A stretch of 42,519 nt of DNA from Candidatus Bathyarchaeota archaeon (GCA_937898665.1 CALEIY010000006.1:1-42519); one strand, 5' to 3'; shown: positions 8,484 through 19,100, numbered from the stretch's first letter. Numbers and translations: made by a program. The notes: generated by a model not told the origin, from the letters alone.

Positions 8484-9362
8484 ATGGAGCTGGAGAGGGT
8501 TGTTCTGGAGACCGCAGTCGAGCTCCTCCGTAGGGCCTCGACGCAGCTCCCAAAGCCCTACATAGAGGCTATGAGGAAGGCCCTGGAGGAGATGGAGGGG
8601 GAGATCGGGAAGGCTCAGCTCGGCAACATACTGGAGGATGCCAGGCTGGCCGCTGAGGGTTCGCTTCCAATCTGCCAGGACACGGGCATCGTCGCCTTCC
8701 TCATCGAGTTGGGCGACGATTTCCCGATAAGGTCGAGGCTTAAAGACATCCTCATTGAGGCGACGAGGAGGGCCACCGAGGAGATTCCCCTTAGGCCGAA
8801 CGCCGTCGACCTCTTCGAGGGGAACACCGGAGACAACGTCGGCCTCCAGGGGCATGTCCCCATCCTATACATAGACCTCGTGGAGGGCGATGAGCTAAGG
8901 TTGACGGCCATGCCTAAGGGTGGGGGGAGCAGCAACGTCGCCGCGCATAGGATGCTGAAGCCAGGCGTAGGCCTAAGAGGCGTGAAGGAGTTCGTCCTCG
9001 AAGCCGTGGCCACAGCCGGATCGCTGGGCTGCCCACCCTACTTCGTAGGTGTAGGCATAGGAGGGGGAGAAGACCTATGCATGCTACTGGCGAAGAAGGC
9101 TCTACTTAGACCCTTCGGTGAGAGGCATCCAGACCCGAGGATCGCCGAGATGGAGAGAGAGCTGCTGGAGAAGATCAATCAGCTCGGCATAGGGGTCATG
9201 GGCCTCGGCGAGGGCCCCACAGCCTTAGACGTCCACATCGAGATCGCGGCAAGGCATCCGGCGTCGCTGCCAGTCGGCGTAGTCCTAAGCTGCTGGGCGC
9301 TGAGGCATGCGACAGCTGTGATAAGGGCTGATGGAACCGTCGTCTGGGAGCCTCAGCGGTGA
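8484..9362 (+). CDS. class I fumarate hydratase, alpha (N-terminal) subunit
   Basis: ICQDTGIVAFLIELG, GNTGDNVGLQGH, MPKGGGSSN, GIGGGEDLCMLLAKKALLRP; likely start ATG 8484. Confidence 0.92.
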   Translation: MELERVVLETAVELLRRASTQLPKPYIEAMRKALEEMEGEIGKAQLGNILEDARLAAEGSLPICQDTGIVAFLIELGDDFPIRSRLKDILIEATRRATEEIPLRPNAVDLFEGNTGDNVGLQGHVPILYIDLVEGDELRLTAMPKGGGSSNVAAHRMLKPGVGLRGVKEFVLEAVATAGSLGCPPYFVGVGIGGGEDLCMLLAKKALLRPFGERHPDPRIAEMERELLEKINQLGIGVMGLGEGPTALDVHIEIAARHPASLPVGVVLSCWALRHATAVIRADGTVVWEPQR

Positions 9363-9366
9363 TCCG

Positions 9367-9663
9367 ATGCCCATAAGGGTGAGGGTTCTCCTCCTCGGAA
9401 CCTTCAGGGAGGCCTCAGGGAGGGGGGAGGTAGAGCTTAGGCTGTCAACTCCAAAGGCGACCGTCGCGGATGTGGTGGGGGAGCTCGTCAGGGCGATGGG
9501 TGAGAGGCTTAGGAGGGAGCTTATAGACCCCCTATCTGGGACGCCTCTACCTACAGCCCTCATACTCCTAAATGGGGTGGAGATCAACAACCTCGAAGGC
9601 CTCGAAACCGAGATACTCGACGGAGACACCCTCACCCTACTACCCGTCGTCCACGGAGGATAG
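9367..9663 (+). CDS. MoaD/ThiS/SAMP-type ubiquitin-like sulfur carrier protein
   Basis: About 98 aa beta-grasp-like protein ending in ...LLPVVHGG (C-terminal Gly-Gly). Confidence 0.8.
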   Translation: MPIRVRVLLLGTFREASGRGEVELRLSTPKATVADVVGELVRAMGERLRRELIDPLSGTPLPTALILLNGVEINNLEGLETEILDGDTLTLLPVVHGG

Positions 9664-9821
9664 AGGGAGGGGGCCTCACCAGGGGAGGCTTAGAGGAGCT
9701 CCGAATCCATGGGGGAGCCTCCGAAACCGCCAAAATCCCCAAAATTTCACCTCCTTGTTCACGCCATGCATAGGCAGGGGTGAGGCTGATTTATATCTAA
9801 GCGGAGAGATACCAGAGCGGG

Positions 9822-10754
9822 TTGGATAGGAAGCCTCCCCTCTGCACCCTCTGCGGGTCGAGACCCTCCATCTACCATAGACGCTACTCCGGTGAGCGGC
9901 TCTGCGCCAGATGCTTCATCAAGACGATTAGAGAGCGGGTTGAGCGGACGATAGCGAGATTCAAGATGTTCGAATACAACAGCCGGATAGCCGTAGCAGT
10001 CTCAGGGGGGAAGGACAGCCTAAACCTGCTCCACCTCCTACATGAGATCGAGGAGAAGTTCCCAAAGGCCGAGCTGATAGCCATCTCCATCGATGAGGGC
10101 ATAGAGGGCTATAGGGATGAAGCCTTAAGATTCGCATCGGAGGCCTGCCGGAGGCTGGGCGTAGAGCATCACATAACATCCTTCAAAGAACTCTACGGCT
10201 TCACCCTCGATGAGATAGCTGAGAGACATATCGGAGAGGTCACCACCTGCACCTACTGCGGCGTCCTACGGCGTAGAGCATTAAACACCGCTGCCCGAGA
10301 GGTAGAGGCGGATCGATTGGCGACGGCTCACAACCTCGACGACATGGCTCAGACGGCTCTACTAAACCTCCTACGGGGAGACTTGAGGAGGATGAGGTTG
10401 ATGCATCCAGCCGGCTTCAGCCTTGAGGGGTTTGTGAGGAGGGTTAAGCCCTATTGCGAGGTTCCCGAGCGGGAGTCGACGCTGTTGGCATATATCAGGG
10501 GCCTAGGCTTCCAGACAAAGCCCTGCCCCTACGCGGAGGAGGCGATGAGAAGTGACATAAGGAGATTCCTCAACTATATGGAGGCTCGTAGGCCTGGAAC
10601 CAAGTTCATAGTCTACCGGACGGCCCTTCGGATCATAGAATCCCTCGGAGCCGTGGAAGAGTCTGTGGGAGGAGTCTGTAAGCTCTGCGGCGAGCCTACG
10701 ACGGGTGAGATCTGCCGAGTCTGTCAGCTTCTCGGGGAGTTGGAGAAACGTTAG
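9822..10754 (+). CDS. ttuA: tRNA 2-thiolation protein, TtuA/NcsA (Ncs6) family
   Basis: N- and C-terminal CxxC zinc fingers, VAVSGGKDSLNLLHLL PP-loop, TTCTYCGVLRRRALN; TTG start about 31 nt after a TTTATATC element. Confidence 0.9.
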   Translation: MDRKPPLCTLCGSRPSIYHRRYSGERLCARCFIKTIRERVERTIARFKMFEYNSRIAVAVSGGKDSLNLLHLLHEIEEKFPKAELIAISIDEGIEGYRDEALRFASEACRRLGVEHHITSFKELYGFTLDEIAERHIGEVTTCTYCGVLRRRALNTAAREVEADRLATAHNLDDMAQTALLNLLRGDLRRMRLMHPAGFSLEGFVRRVKPYCEVPERESTLLAYIRGLGFQTKPCPYAEEAMRSDIRRFLNYMEARRPGTKFIVYRTALRIIESLGAVEESVGGVCKLCGEPTTGEICRVCQLLGELEKR

Positions 10755-10832
10755 GTTTTAATTTAAGGAGTAATGATATAAACCTACCTTATTTGTCTCC
10801 TCAAGGTTGAAGGTTAAAGGGGGTTTTGCGAT

Positions 10833-11903
10833 ATGGGGAAGATTAGGGTAGCTATAGCTGGTCTGGGAAACTGCGCCTCAGCCCTAATACAGGGGGTGGA
10901 GTTCTACAAGGATTGGGAAGGCGACTCAATACCAGGGTTGATGCACATAAACTTCGGAGGCTACAGGGTCGGCGACATCGAGTTCGTGGCGGCCTTCGAC
11001 GTCAATAGCCTCAAGATCGGGAAGGACATCGCCGAGGCCATCTTCGTTGAGCCGAACTGCTGCGCCAAGATATGCGATGTACCCCCGATGGGTGTGAAGG
11101 TGCTTCCAGGCCCCATCTCCGACGGCGTCGCCCCCCACATGTTCGAGGCCTTCCACGTAGATAGGAATCTGAAGCCCGTCGACGTCGCGGAGGTTTTGAG
11201 GGAGAGTAGGGCTGACATGTTGATCAACTATCTCCCCGTCGGAAGCTATGAGGGGACACGGCTCTACGCTGAGGCAGCCCTAGAAGCCGGATGCGCCTTC
11301 ATAAACTGCATACCCGAGTTTATCGCCTCTGATGAGGCTTGGGCTAAGAGATTCGAGGAGGCTGGGCTGCCGATCGCCGGCGACGACATAAAGAGTCAGG
11401 TTGGCGCCACTATCCTCCACAGGGTGCTGGCGGAGCTATTCCATGATAGGGGCGTCCACATCGATGCGATGTATCAGCTCAACATCGGTGGGAACACCGA
11501 CTTCCTCAACATGACCGTGGAGGAGCGACTTAAGACGAAGAGGGTGAGTAAGACTGAGGCTGTGAAGTGCCTACTGCCCTACGATGTTCCAACCCGTATA
11601 GGGCCATCGGACTACGTCCCCTTCCTGGAGGATAAGAAGATATGCTTCATACGCATCGACGGCCACGGCTTCGGGAACCTCCCCATAAGGCTGGATGCGA
11701 AGCTGGTGGTGAACGACTCGCCTAACAGCGCTGGAGTCGTCATCGACGTCATAAGGGCCGTGAAGATCGCCCTGGATCGAGGTATTGCGGGGCCTCTCAT
11801 CAGTATATCAGCCTACGCCTTCAAGCATCCTCCAGTTCAGGTGAGCGACAAGATCGCTAGGATGTGGGTTGAGGAATTCATAGAGGGAAAAAGGGAGCGA
11901 TAA
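10833..11903 (+). CDS. ino1: myo-inositol-1-phosphate synthase
   Basis: IRVAIAGLGNCASALIQGVEFYKD, NYLPVGS, AGDDIKSQVGATILHRVLA, NIGGNTDFLNM. Confidence 0.93.
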   Translation: MGKIRVAIAGLGNCASALIQGVEFYKDWEGDSIPGLMHINFGGYRVGDIEFVAAFDVNSLKIGKDIAEAIFVEPNCCAKICDVPPMGVKVLPGPISDGVAPHMFEAFHVDRNLKPVDVAEVLRESRADMLINYLPVGSYEGTRLYAEAALEAGCAFINCIPEFIASDEAWAKRFEEAGLPIAGDDIKSQVGATILHRVLAELFHDRGVHIDAMYQLNIGGNTDFLNMTVEERLKTKRVSKTEAVKCLLPYDVPTRIGPSDYVPFLEDKKICFIRIDGHGFGNLPIRLDAKLVVNDSPNSAGVVIDVIRAVKIALDRGIAGPLISISAYAFKHPPVQVSDKIARMWVEEFIEGKRER

Positions 11904-11905
11904 CC

Positions 11906-12835
11906 TTAGAGCTCCACCCTTATGTTGAGCCTCTGAATCAGCTCTTTATACCTATTCCTTATGGTGACCTCGGTGACGTGCGCTCCCTTAGCTATCTCGC
12001 CCTGGGTTCTACGCTCATCGGTTAGGAGGCTCGCTATATAGGTGGCTGCGGCGGCTATCCCCGCGGGGCCTCTACCGCAGGTTAGCCTAAGCTCTATGGC
12101 TCGTTTCAGGATTCTCATCGCTATCTCCTCGGCGTCGCCTGAGAGGGAGAGCTGGCTGATGAACTTCGACACATAGCTCTTCGGGTCGACGGGTGGAACC
12201 TTGACGCTTAGCTTCCGGAGTAGGAACCTGTAGTTTCGACCCCCCTCCTTCTTCGATATGTGGGCTGCCCTCGCCACCTCCTCCAAGGTGCGGACGACGT
12301 TGCACTGTCGGCAGGCCATGTAGATGGAGGCGGCGGCCACCCCCTGGATCGATCTCCCCCTTATGAGGCGCTGCTTCACTATACGTCGATACAGCACCGA
12401 GGCGGTCTCCAGGACGTTCTTTGGGAGATTCAGCTTATATGCGACCTTCGTCAGCTCTGAGAGGGCGTAGGCGAGGTTCCTCTCCGTCGCCCCCGAGACC
12501 TTCGACCTTCGATGCCACTTCCTCAACCGATAAACCTTCGCCTTCTCAACGGGCTTCAGCTTCCGTCCATAGATGTCCCTGTCATGCCAGTCGATGATAG
12601 TTGAGAGACCCTTATCATGGATTGTCCACGTCAATGGAGCTCCAACTCGGGTTCTCCGCTCCCTCTGCTCCTCGTCGAAGGCTCTCCACTCAGGCCCCTG
12701 ATCGAATAGTGAGGTGGAGATGACGTATCCACAGTTGGCGCAGACGATCTCCCCAACCTCATAATCTCTGATCAGCTCGGTGCTCCCGCACTCGGAGCAG
12801 ACTAGGATTCGCTCCCTCTCCTCCCTCCTGGTCAA
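11906..12835 (-). CDS. tfb: transcription initiation factor B (TFB), copy 1
   Basis: N-terminal zinc ribbon CSECGS..CANCG, GPEWRAF, two cyclin-like repeats, C-terminal EVTIRNRYKELIQRL. Confidence 0.95.
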   Translation of the reverse strand: MTRREERERILVCSECGSTELIRDYEVGEIVCANCGYVISTSLFDQGPEWRAFDEEQRERRTRVGAPLTWTIHDKGLSTIIDWHDRDIYGRKLKPVEKAKVYRLRKWHRRSKVSGATERNLAYALSELTKVAYKLNLPKNVLETASVLYRRIVKQRLIRGRSIQGVAAASIYMACRQCNVVRTLEEVARAAHISKKEGGRNYRFLLRKLSVKVPPVDPKSYVSKFISQLSLSGDAEEIAMRILKRAIELRLTCGRGPAGIAAAATYIASLLTDERRTQGEIAKGAHVTEVTIRNRYKELIQRLNIRVEL

Positions 12836-12839
12836 GGAT

Positions 12840-13079
12840 TCACCTCCCTAAGATGTAGAGCGGCTCATCAACATATCTCTCGGGGTTCTCAATCGTCGGC
12901 CTCACAGCTATATAGGGGCTTGAAACCGGCCCGAAGAGGTCGTAGACGAAGCCGATCCTACGCCCCTCCCTGTCGAGGACCGGAGTCCCTATCCTGGCTT
13001 TATGCTCAGCCTTCATTATCAGGTTTCCACTGCTCCTCGATATGTGGGAGGGGACTCCGATCCTGATCTTCCTCCTCAT
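12840..13079 (-). CDS. gar1: H/ACA RNP component Gar1-like protein
   Basis: 79 aa; VLDREGRRIGFVYDLFGPVSSPYIAVRP typical of archaeal Gar1; located next to TFB. Confidence 0.85.
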   Translation of the reverse strand: MRRKIRIGVPSHISRSSGNLIMKAEHKARIGTPVLDREGRRIGFVYDLFGPVSSPYIAVRPTIENPERYVDEPLYILGR

Positions 13080-13131
13080 AGAACCCCTCTGAAACTATGA
13101 TAGCTATCATACTCTCCTTTATTAATCTTCT

Positions 13132-13428
13132 TTATATCCTCCTCTTCCTCCTTAAGCTCCTAATAGTCTCGGCCAGCTCCCTCAAAAGCCTCGTTTTAGG
13201 CCTATCCTTATCGACGAGAACCATCCCCGTCCTCCTCCATGGCATCCTCGGATAAGCTGCGTCGGCTTTTAACTCGGGGTTTAAACCTAGGGTGGAGGCC
13301 GCTAGGTAGACCTCTTCAGCCTTCACATCCCTCAGAGCCAGCCTTAAGGGGATTCTACGCCCAAGGCTTCTAGGATAGGATGCGTCGAGGTAGATAGGCC
13401 AGACGACGAGCCTCCCCCTAAGCCTCAT
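13132..13428 (-). CDS. srp19: signal recognition particle 19 kDa protein
   Basis: VVWPIYLDASYPRSLGRRIP...RRTGMVLV; S8e-SRP19-Gar1-TFB context. Confidence 0.88.
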   Translation of the reverse strand: MRLRGRLVVWPIYLDASYPRSLGRRIPLRLALRDVKAEEVYLAASTLGLNPELKADAAYPRMPWRRTGMVLVDKDRPKTRLLRELAETIRSLRRKRRI

Positions 13429-13440
13429 AGACCTCGCCGA

Positions 13441-13824
13441 CTACTCCTCGATGGGGATGGCGTTCAAAACACCGTTCTGCCCGGGTCTGGATATGATCTT
13501 GGCTAAACCCCTCTCGGTTCTCACGATGGTTCCCTTGGTGATGATGCCCCTCCTATCCCAGTCGACGTTCGCAGGGTTCTTAACGACGGAGAGTATCCTC
13601 ACCCGCTCCGTCTTCCCAGTCTTTGGATCCGAGAGATTCACCCATCGATCAGAGACGAGCTTAACCTTTAGGCCGCCGCCCTTCGTCCTCTCCAGCTTCC
13701 TCTCAGGCTCTCCAAGCTGGGTCTCAACGGGGAAACGGCCGGCCTCATATTTACGCCTCTTCCTATACGCCTTCTTCCGTCCGCCGGTTCTCTTCCTCTT
13801 CGTCAGGTCGTCATGCCACACCAA
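13441..13824 (-). CDS. rps8e: 30S ribosomal protein S8e
   Basis: TGGRKKAYRKRRKYEAGRFPVETQLG...NPANVDWDRRGIITKGTIV. Confidence 0.95.
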   Translation of the reverse strand: MVWHDDLTKRKRTGGRKKAYRKRRKYEAGRFPVETQLGEPERKLERTKGGGLKVKLVSDRWVNLSDPKTGKTERVRILSVVKNPANVDWDRRGIITKGTIVRTERGLAKIISRPGQNGVLNAIPIEE

Positions 13825-13898
13825 GTGGTGAACCCCTCTCCACTCCCATCCTCCACGCGAGATATAAAAGGCGTGCGGTCAGAGAATACTGAGCCGCG

Positions 13899-14927
13899 AT
13901 GGAGGGTGGGGAGATCATCAGGCTGAGCCATGGAGCCGGCGGAGCCTACATGGATGAACTCATCAGACGGCTCTTCCTAGAGGGGTTCAGGCTTAGGAAG
14001 GCCCTCGACGGCGTGGGCTTAGACGCCCTCGACGATGGGGCGTCTCTGAGGGTGGGCGACAGGGAAGTCGTCGTCTCCATCGACGGCCACACGGTAGACC
14101 CCATCTTCTTCCCAGGAGGCGATCTGGGTAGATTAGCCATCTCGGGGGCCGTCAACGACGTCGCCGTCATGGGTGCCAGACCCGTCGCCATACTCGACGC
14201 CATCATCGTGGAGGAGGGATACAGCATGGAGAAGTTGAGGAGGCTGGTGAGATCGATGAATGAGACCGCCCAGGAGGCTGGGGTGGCCATCATAAGCGGA
14301 GACTTCAAGGTTATGCCCCGAGGCCACCTGGATAGAGTTGTGATCACCACCTGCTCCATAGGCCTCCTAGAGGCTGGGAGACGCATCCTCGACAGCGGCG
14401 CGAGACCTGGAGATAAGGTCATCATCACAGGCCCAATAGGGGATCACGGCATCGCCTTGATGTCGGCCCGGGAGGGCCTAGAGTTCGAGACGGAGCTGAG
14501 ATCCGATGTGGCCCCCATATGGTGCGTCGTCGAGGCCGCCCTGAAGGCGGGGGAGGTGAGGGCGATGAAGGATCCAACAAGGGGAGGCCTCTCAGCGGCT
14601 TTAAACACCATAGCGGAGAAATCCGGCGTTAGCATCTGGATCGACGAGGATCGAGTTCCCATTAGAGAGGAGGTGAGAGCTGCCTCCGAGATGCTCGGCC
14701 TCGACCCCTACGAGGTGACCTGCGAGGGGAGGGCTATCATCATCGTCAGCCCCGAGACAGCTGACGACGTCGTCAGGGCCGTGCGGAGAACCAGGTATGG
14801 GGAAGGGGCTGAGATAATCGGCGAGGTTAGGGGTGAGAGACCTGGATATGTGCTGCTGAGAACGATGGTTGGAGGGACAAGGGTTTTGAGGAAACCCCTT
14901 GGAGAGCCTATACCAAGGGTCTGCTAA
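13899..14927 (+). CDS. hypE: hydrogenase expression/formation protein HypE
   Basis: LSHGAGG start, DDGASL, GDLGRLAISGAVNDVAVMGA, C-terminal PRVC. Confidence 0.93.
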   Translation: MEGGEIIRLSHGAGGAYMDELIRRLFLEGFRLRKALDGVGLDALDDGASLRVGDREVVVSIDGHTVDPIFFPGGDLGRLAISGAVNDVAVMGARPVAILDAIIVEEGYSMEKLRRLVRSMNETAQEAGVAIISGDFKVMPRGHLDRVVITTCSIGLLEAGRRILDSGARPGDKVIITGPIGDHGIALMSAREGLEFETELRSDVAPIWCVVEAALKAGEVRAMKDPTRGGLSAALNTIAEKSGVSIWIDEDRVPIREEVRAASEMLGLDPYEVTCEGRAIIIVSPETADDVVRAVRRTRYGEGAEIIGEVRGERPGYVLLRTMVGGTRVLRKPLGEPIPRVC

Positions 14928-14945
14928 ACTGGAATGACATGGCTG

Positions 14946-15524
14946 TCAGAGAGGCCTACACCCAACCCTATTAGACTTCAAGCCCTCATCTATGCGTCTA
15001 ATCCTCATCTCGTTGAAGAGCATCCTGAGTTGAAGCTTGATCTTAGCCGGATTCTGGCTGAAGCCGAAGTAGTCAGCGAAGTAGGGGGTTGTCCTAACTA
15101 TGATCCTCCCATCCTCATTCCGCTCCCTTATGATGAGACCCCTCTCCTCCAGCAGCCTGAGATGCGTGTAGGCGTGTCTACCCCTCTCGGCGATGATGGC
15201 CTTCTGCTCTATGGGTTGATGATAGGCTATGTAGGATAGCGTCTTCAGAGGCCCCTGGGTGAGCAGCGGCCTACGGGCTAGGCGTCTCACTAGGCTCTCA
15301 AACTCGCCTTTGAGCTTCATAACGGCTCTCCCATCGGGTAGAACCCTTATCTCCAGGGCGCTACCCCGATCCTCGTATCTCCTCCTCAACTCCTCTAGGA
15401 GTCTTAGGACAACCCTATCCGATGTGGTTTTGATGAGGCGTTTAAGCCTCTTAAGCTCCACGGGTCTACCAGCGGAGTAGAGAGCGGCCTCGATAAGCGA
15501 CAATCGATCGCGTCTACCCGCCAT
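14946..15524 (-). CDS. scpB: segregation and condensation protein ScpB
   Basis: Winged-helix ScpB pattern (LIEAALYSAGRPV..., PLKTLSYIAYHQPI) and linkage to scpA-smc. Confidence 0.88.
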   Translation of the reverse strand: MAGRRDRLSLIEAALYSAGRPVELKRLKRLIKTTSDRVVLRLLEELRRRYEDRGSALEIRVLPDGRAVMKLKGEFESLVRRLARRPLLTQGPLKTLSYIAYHQPIEQKAIIAERGRHAYTHLRLLEERGLIIRERNEDGRIIVRTTPYFADYFGFSQNPAKIKLQLRMLFNEMRIRRIDEGLKSNRVGCRPL

Positions 15525-16167
15525 CGCCGTCCCTCCTCAAGTAGATGTATATCTCACCCTCCTCCTCATCCTGCCTTAAGTCTAGTTTCCCCCTCTGAGC
15601 CAATAATAGGAGCATGAGGAAAACCCTCACGGCGTCTCCCCACGGCTCGTTAACGATGGAGGAGAAGGTGAGGGTCTCCACCCCCAGAGACCTCAACCAC
15701 TCCAAGAACTCCTCAGAGCGCTCCTCAATCTCGATGAGATATAATTCGATCTGTGAAGGCTCCAATGGGGGTGGGAGAAGCGGCTTTTGCGGTCTATGAA
15801 CCCTCTCCTCCAGCGCCCTCTCCAAGGCTTCCAATAGGTCTCTGATCGTCGTGGTGGTGTATTCGAATCTGAAGGGAAGCTCCAACGGCGGCGGGAGATA
15901 GAATTCCTCATCCTCACCGCTTCTCTGTGCCTTAGGCGGCTCCTCCATCTTCAGCAGGAGCTCCGCCTTCTTCAGATAGATCAGCGCTGAGGTGTTGATC
16001 GCTATGCCGGCAGCCCTGAAGTCTATTCCGACCTTGAACATCTCCTCGAGGAGGGTTGTGAGGAGGAAGGTGAGGTCTATCTCCCAGGGTGAAACCCGTT
16101 TCAGCTTGGACTCCGCGAAGAGTATCTCCCACGGCGGCCTCAGATAGAAGGGCTTCTCACTTTTCAA
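15514..16167 (-). CDS. scpA: segregation and condensation protein ScpA (kleisin)
   Basis: DLTFLLTTLLEEM..., C-terminal winged-helix FLMLLLLAQRGKLDLRQDEEEGEIYI; overlaps smc. Confidence 0.85.
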   Translation of the reverse strand: MKSEKPFYLRPPWEILFAESKLKRVSPWEIDLTFLLTTLLEEMFKVGIDFRAAGIAINTSALIYLKKAELLLKMEEPPKAQRSGEDEEFYLPPPLELPFRFEYTTTTIRDLLEALERALEERVHRPQKPLLPPPLEPSQIELYLIEIEERSEEFLEWLRSLGVETLTFSSIVNEPWGDAVRVFLMLLLLAQRGKLDLRQDEEEGEIYIYLRRDGDGG

Positions 16168-19100
16168 GCCCTCACCTCCATCCTGGGCAGAGAGAGCACC
16201 CTGCTCCTGCCGTTTTGGTTGAAGACTCCATAGACCTTGTCAGCCGCCCTCACCATCACATCCTTGAGGCTGATGACGATGAACTGGGACTCCTCGGCAT
16301 TCTCCCTCAACACCTCAGCCAATCTTATGGCGTTCGCCTCGTCGAGGTGGGCGTCGATCTCATCGAGGAGATAGAAGGGGGCTTTGAGGAAGCGCTGTAT
16401 CGCGAGGAGATATGCGATGGCGGCGACGGAGCGCTCACCTCCACTGGCTCCACGGGCAAGCCTCATGGATCTACCTGGGAACTGGATGTAGAGGTCTATG
16501 CCCCCTGAGAAGGGGTCTTCAGGCTTCTGGAGCTCTAGTCTCCCGTCGCCTCCATCGGTTAGCTTCGAGAAGATGGCGGAGAAGTTCTCGCAGAGTTCAT
16601 TGAAGGCCTCCATGAAATGGCTGAGCTTCTCCCGTTCTATCTCCTCTATGAATCTGATTATGGAGGCCTTCTCCTCCTCCAACTCGTTGATCCTGATGCT
16701 TAGCTGCTTATAGTTCTCCACCACCGCCTTATACTGCTCCTCAGCCAGCTCGTTTATGCCTTTAATGGAGGACTTCTCCTCTCTAACAAGTCTCAGGGCC
16801 TCCTCGACCTCCTCCATGTTTACGCCCTCGATGGGTAGGCCTCCTGGATAGCCGAGGCCTTCAAGCTCCTCGAATCGCCGCTCCATATGGAGAGTCAACC
16901 TCTGAATCTCCATCTCAAGCCTCATCCTCTCCTCTTTCAGCCTTGATATCCGACCCTCCAGACGTCTCCTCTCAGCATCGAGTTTCGCCATCTCTCTCCT
17001 CTGCTCCTCGATCGTCTCCCTGATCGATCTTAGGGCTTCCATGATCTCGGTCTTCTCCCCCTCCAGATGCTCGATCTCTCCGCTGAGCCTTTCGATCTCA
17101 GCCCTTATCTCCGCCCTTCGCTCCCCTATGGAGTTCAGCTCCTCCCTAAGCCTCTCCATCTCCCTCTCCAGGTCTCCGATCCTCCTCCTCAGCACCCCCT
17201 CTATGACGTTCTCCGTCGTCTTCATCTCCGCCCTGATGTCGTTCAGCCTTCCCCTCAGCTCCGATAGTTGGCTGATCACCTTGTAGAGCTCCCCCTCCCT
17301 CTTAGTCAGCTCCGACGGCGTTAGATGGGTCAACTCCTCTATCTCGCCTCGCCTCTTCTCGATCTCGCTCTCAATCCTCGCTCTACGCTCCATAAGGGTC
17401 TCTATGAGGGCCTTCTCCTTCCTCAGCTCCTCCTCCAGCCTTCCGATGTCGTCCTCCACCATCCTCAGATTTCTCTCCGCCCTGTTGTAGCCTCCTAATA
17501 CCTCCTCCCGCTCCCGCTCAACCCGCTCTATACTGCGTCTAATCTCGTCGACGGCCTCGTTAAGCCTTCTCAGCTTCCCCCCTGAGCCTTGTAGACTCTT
17601 TAGACCCCTGTCGATCCTACCCTTGAGCTTCCTCACATCTCTTGAAAGCCTCTCAATCTCCTCCCTCCTCGGTATTAGGCTCAGCATCTCCCTCCAGGGC
17701 TGATAGTGCCCCCCCTTCAGGGCGCCCTCAGCCTCAAAGACGTCTCCATCGAGGGTGACGGCCCTATAGCCCTCGCCGACAACCCTCAGGGCTGCCTCCT
17801 CGTCCTCAACCAGAACCGTGTCGCCCCATACGTAGTGGACTGCTGGTGCGTAATGTTTATCGAACTTCATTATGTCCGGCATCAACCCGATTATGCCCCT
17901 ACCCTTAGGCTCTGGAGGCCTCTCCGGAGGTGTGAGGGCGTTGAGGGGTAGGAATCTGGAGACGCCGAGCCTCGTCTTCTTCAGCCTCCTGATGCATTCG
18001 AGGGCTGTCTCTAGGTCTTCGACTACTATGGCTGTATGCCAGCCCCTTGATGAGGCCTCCACGGCCTTGGCGTATTTACGGCTGTATTTGACGAGTTTGA
18101 TTAGGGGGCCGTGATAACCCTCTATGGCTCCGGCCTCCCCCATCTCTAGGATTCTCTCCCTCGCCCTCGCATCCGTCGACAGCTTCTCCCACAGCTCCCT
18201 CTGAGCCTTCCACCTTGAGACCTCGCTCTCAGCCTTCTTCAACAAGGCCCTGGCGTTCTTAACGCCTGATTTAAGGCTTCTATGCCTCTTGAGTCCCCGC
18301 TCAAGCTCCCTGAAGACTTCGAGGAGCCTCCGCTCCTCCTTCTCCTTAATCTGCTTATACTCCTCGATTCTCCTTCTCAGCGATTCTAGGGTTGACTTAA
18401 ATCTCTCACGTCTCTCCCTCAGCCCCCTCAACCGCTCCTCCAGGCTCTCCACCCTTATGTTATGCCTCTCTATCTCGGCGTCTATCCCCCTAAGGCTATC
18501 CTCCATCTGGATTATGGAGTTTCTAAGCTCCTCCATCCTTCTCTGACCCTCTCTGAGGACCTCCCTCATCGATGAGACCTGCTCCTCCAGGCTTCTCCGT
18601 CTATCCTCAAGGCCTTCGATCTCCCCTGATAGCCTCTCCTCGGCCTCCCTAAGCCTTCGCAGCTTCTCCTCTGCCTCCGCTAGATTCCTCCTCGCCTCCT
18701 CCAGCTCTCCCCCCGCTTCTTCGAGCCGCCGCTCCAATTCGCCTCTCCTATGCTCAAGCTCCCTGAGCCTCCCCTCCAGGCTCTCTATTCTCGCCTTTCT
18801 CCCAGCCAGCTCCGACTCCAACAGTGGGAGTCGGGTTCCACCCCGCTCCTCCATCTCCCCCTTGAGGGTCTCAAGCTGGGTCTCAATTTCGCCTCGTCTC
18901 CTCTCCAGCTCCTCGACCTCAGCTCTTAAGCGTTCGATCTCCCCCTCGCCCCTCTCAACCCTCTCCCTCAGCTCTGAGAGACGCCTCTCAAGGGTTGAGA
19001 CCTCGTGGGAAAGCTTCAGGGCCTTAAGCCTCGCCTCCTCCTCGCATAGGAATTGATATCGGATGGCATCGTTCCGCTGTCTCTCCAGGTCTAGAACCCG

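Noticed and set aside
9801-9900. tRNA-like start (GCGGAGAGATACCAGAGCGGGTTGG) and GGGTCGAGACCC downstream
   Set aside because: No matching acceptor arm, and the T-arm lacks the right loop; the region is the start of ttuA.
16412-19056. Ser/Leu-rich plus-strand ORFs opposite smc
   Set aside because: Antisense of GAG/CTC-rich coiled-coil codons gives long spurious low-complexity frames.
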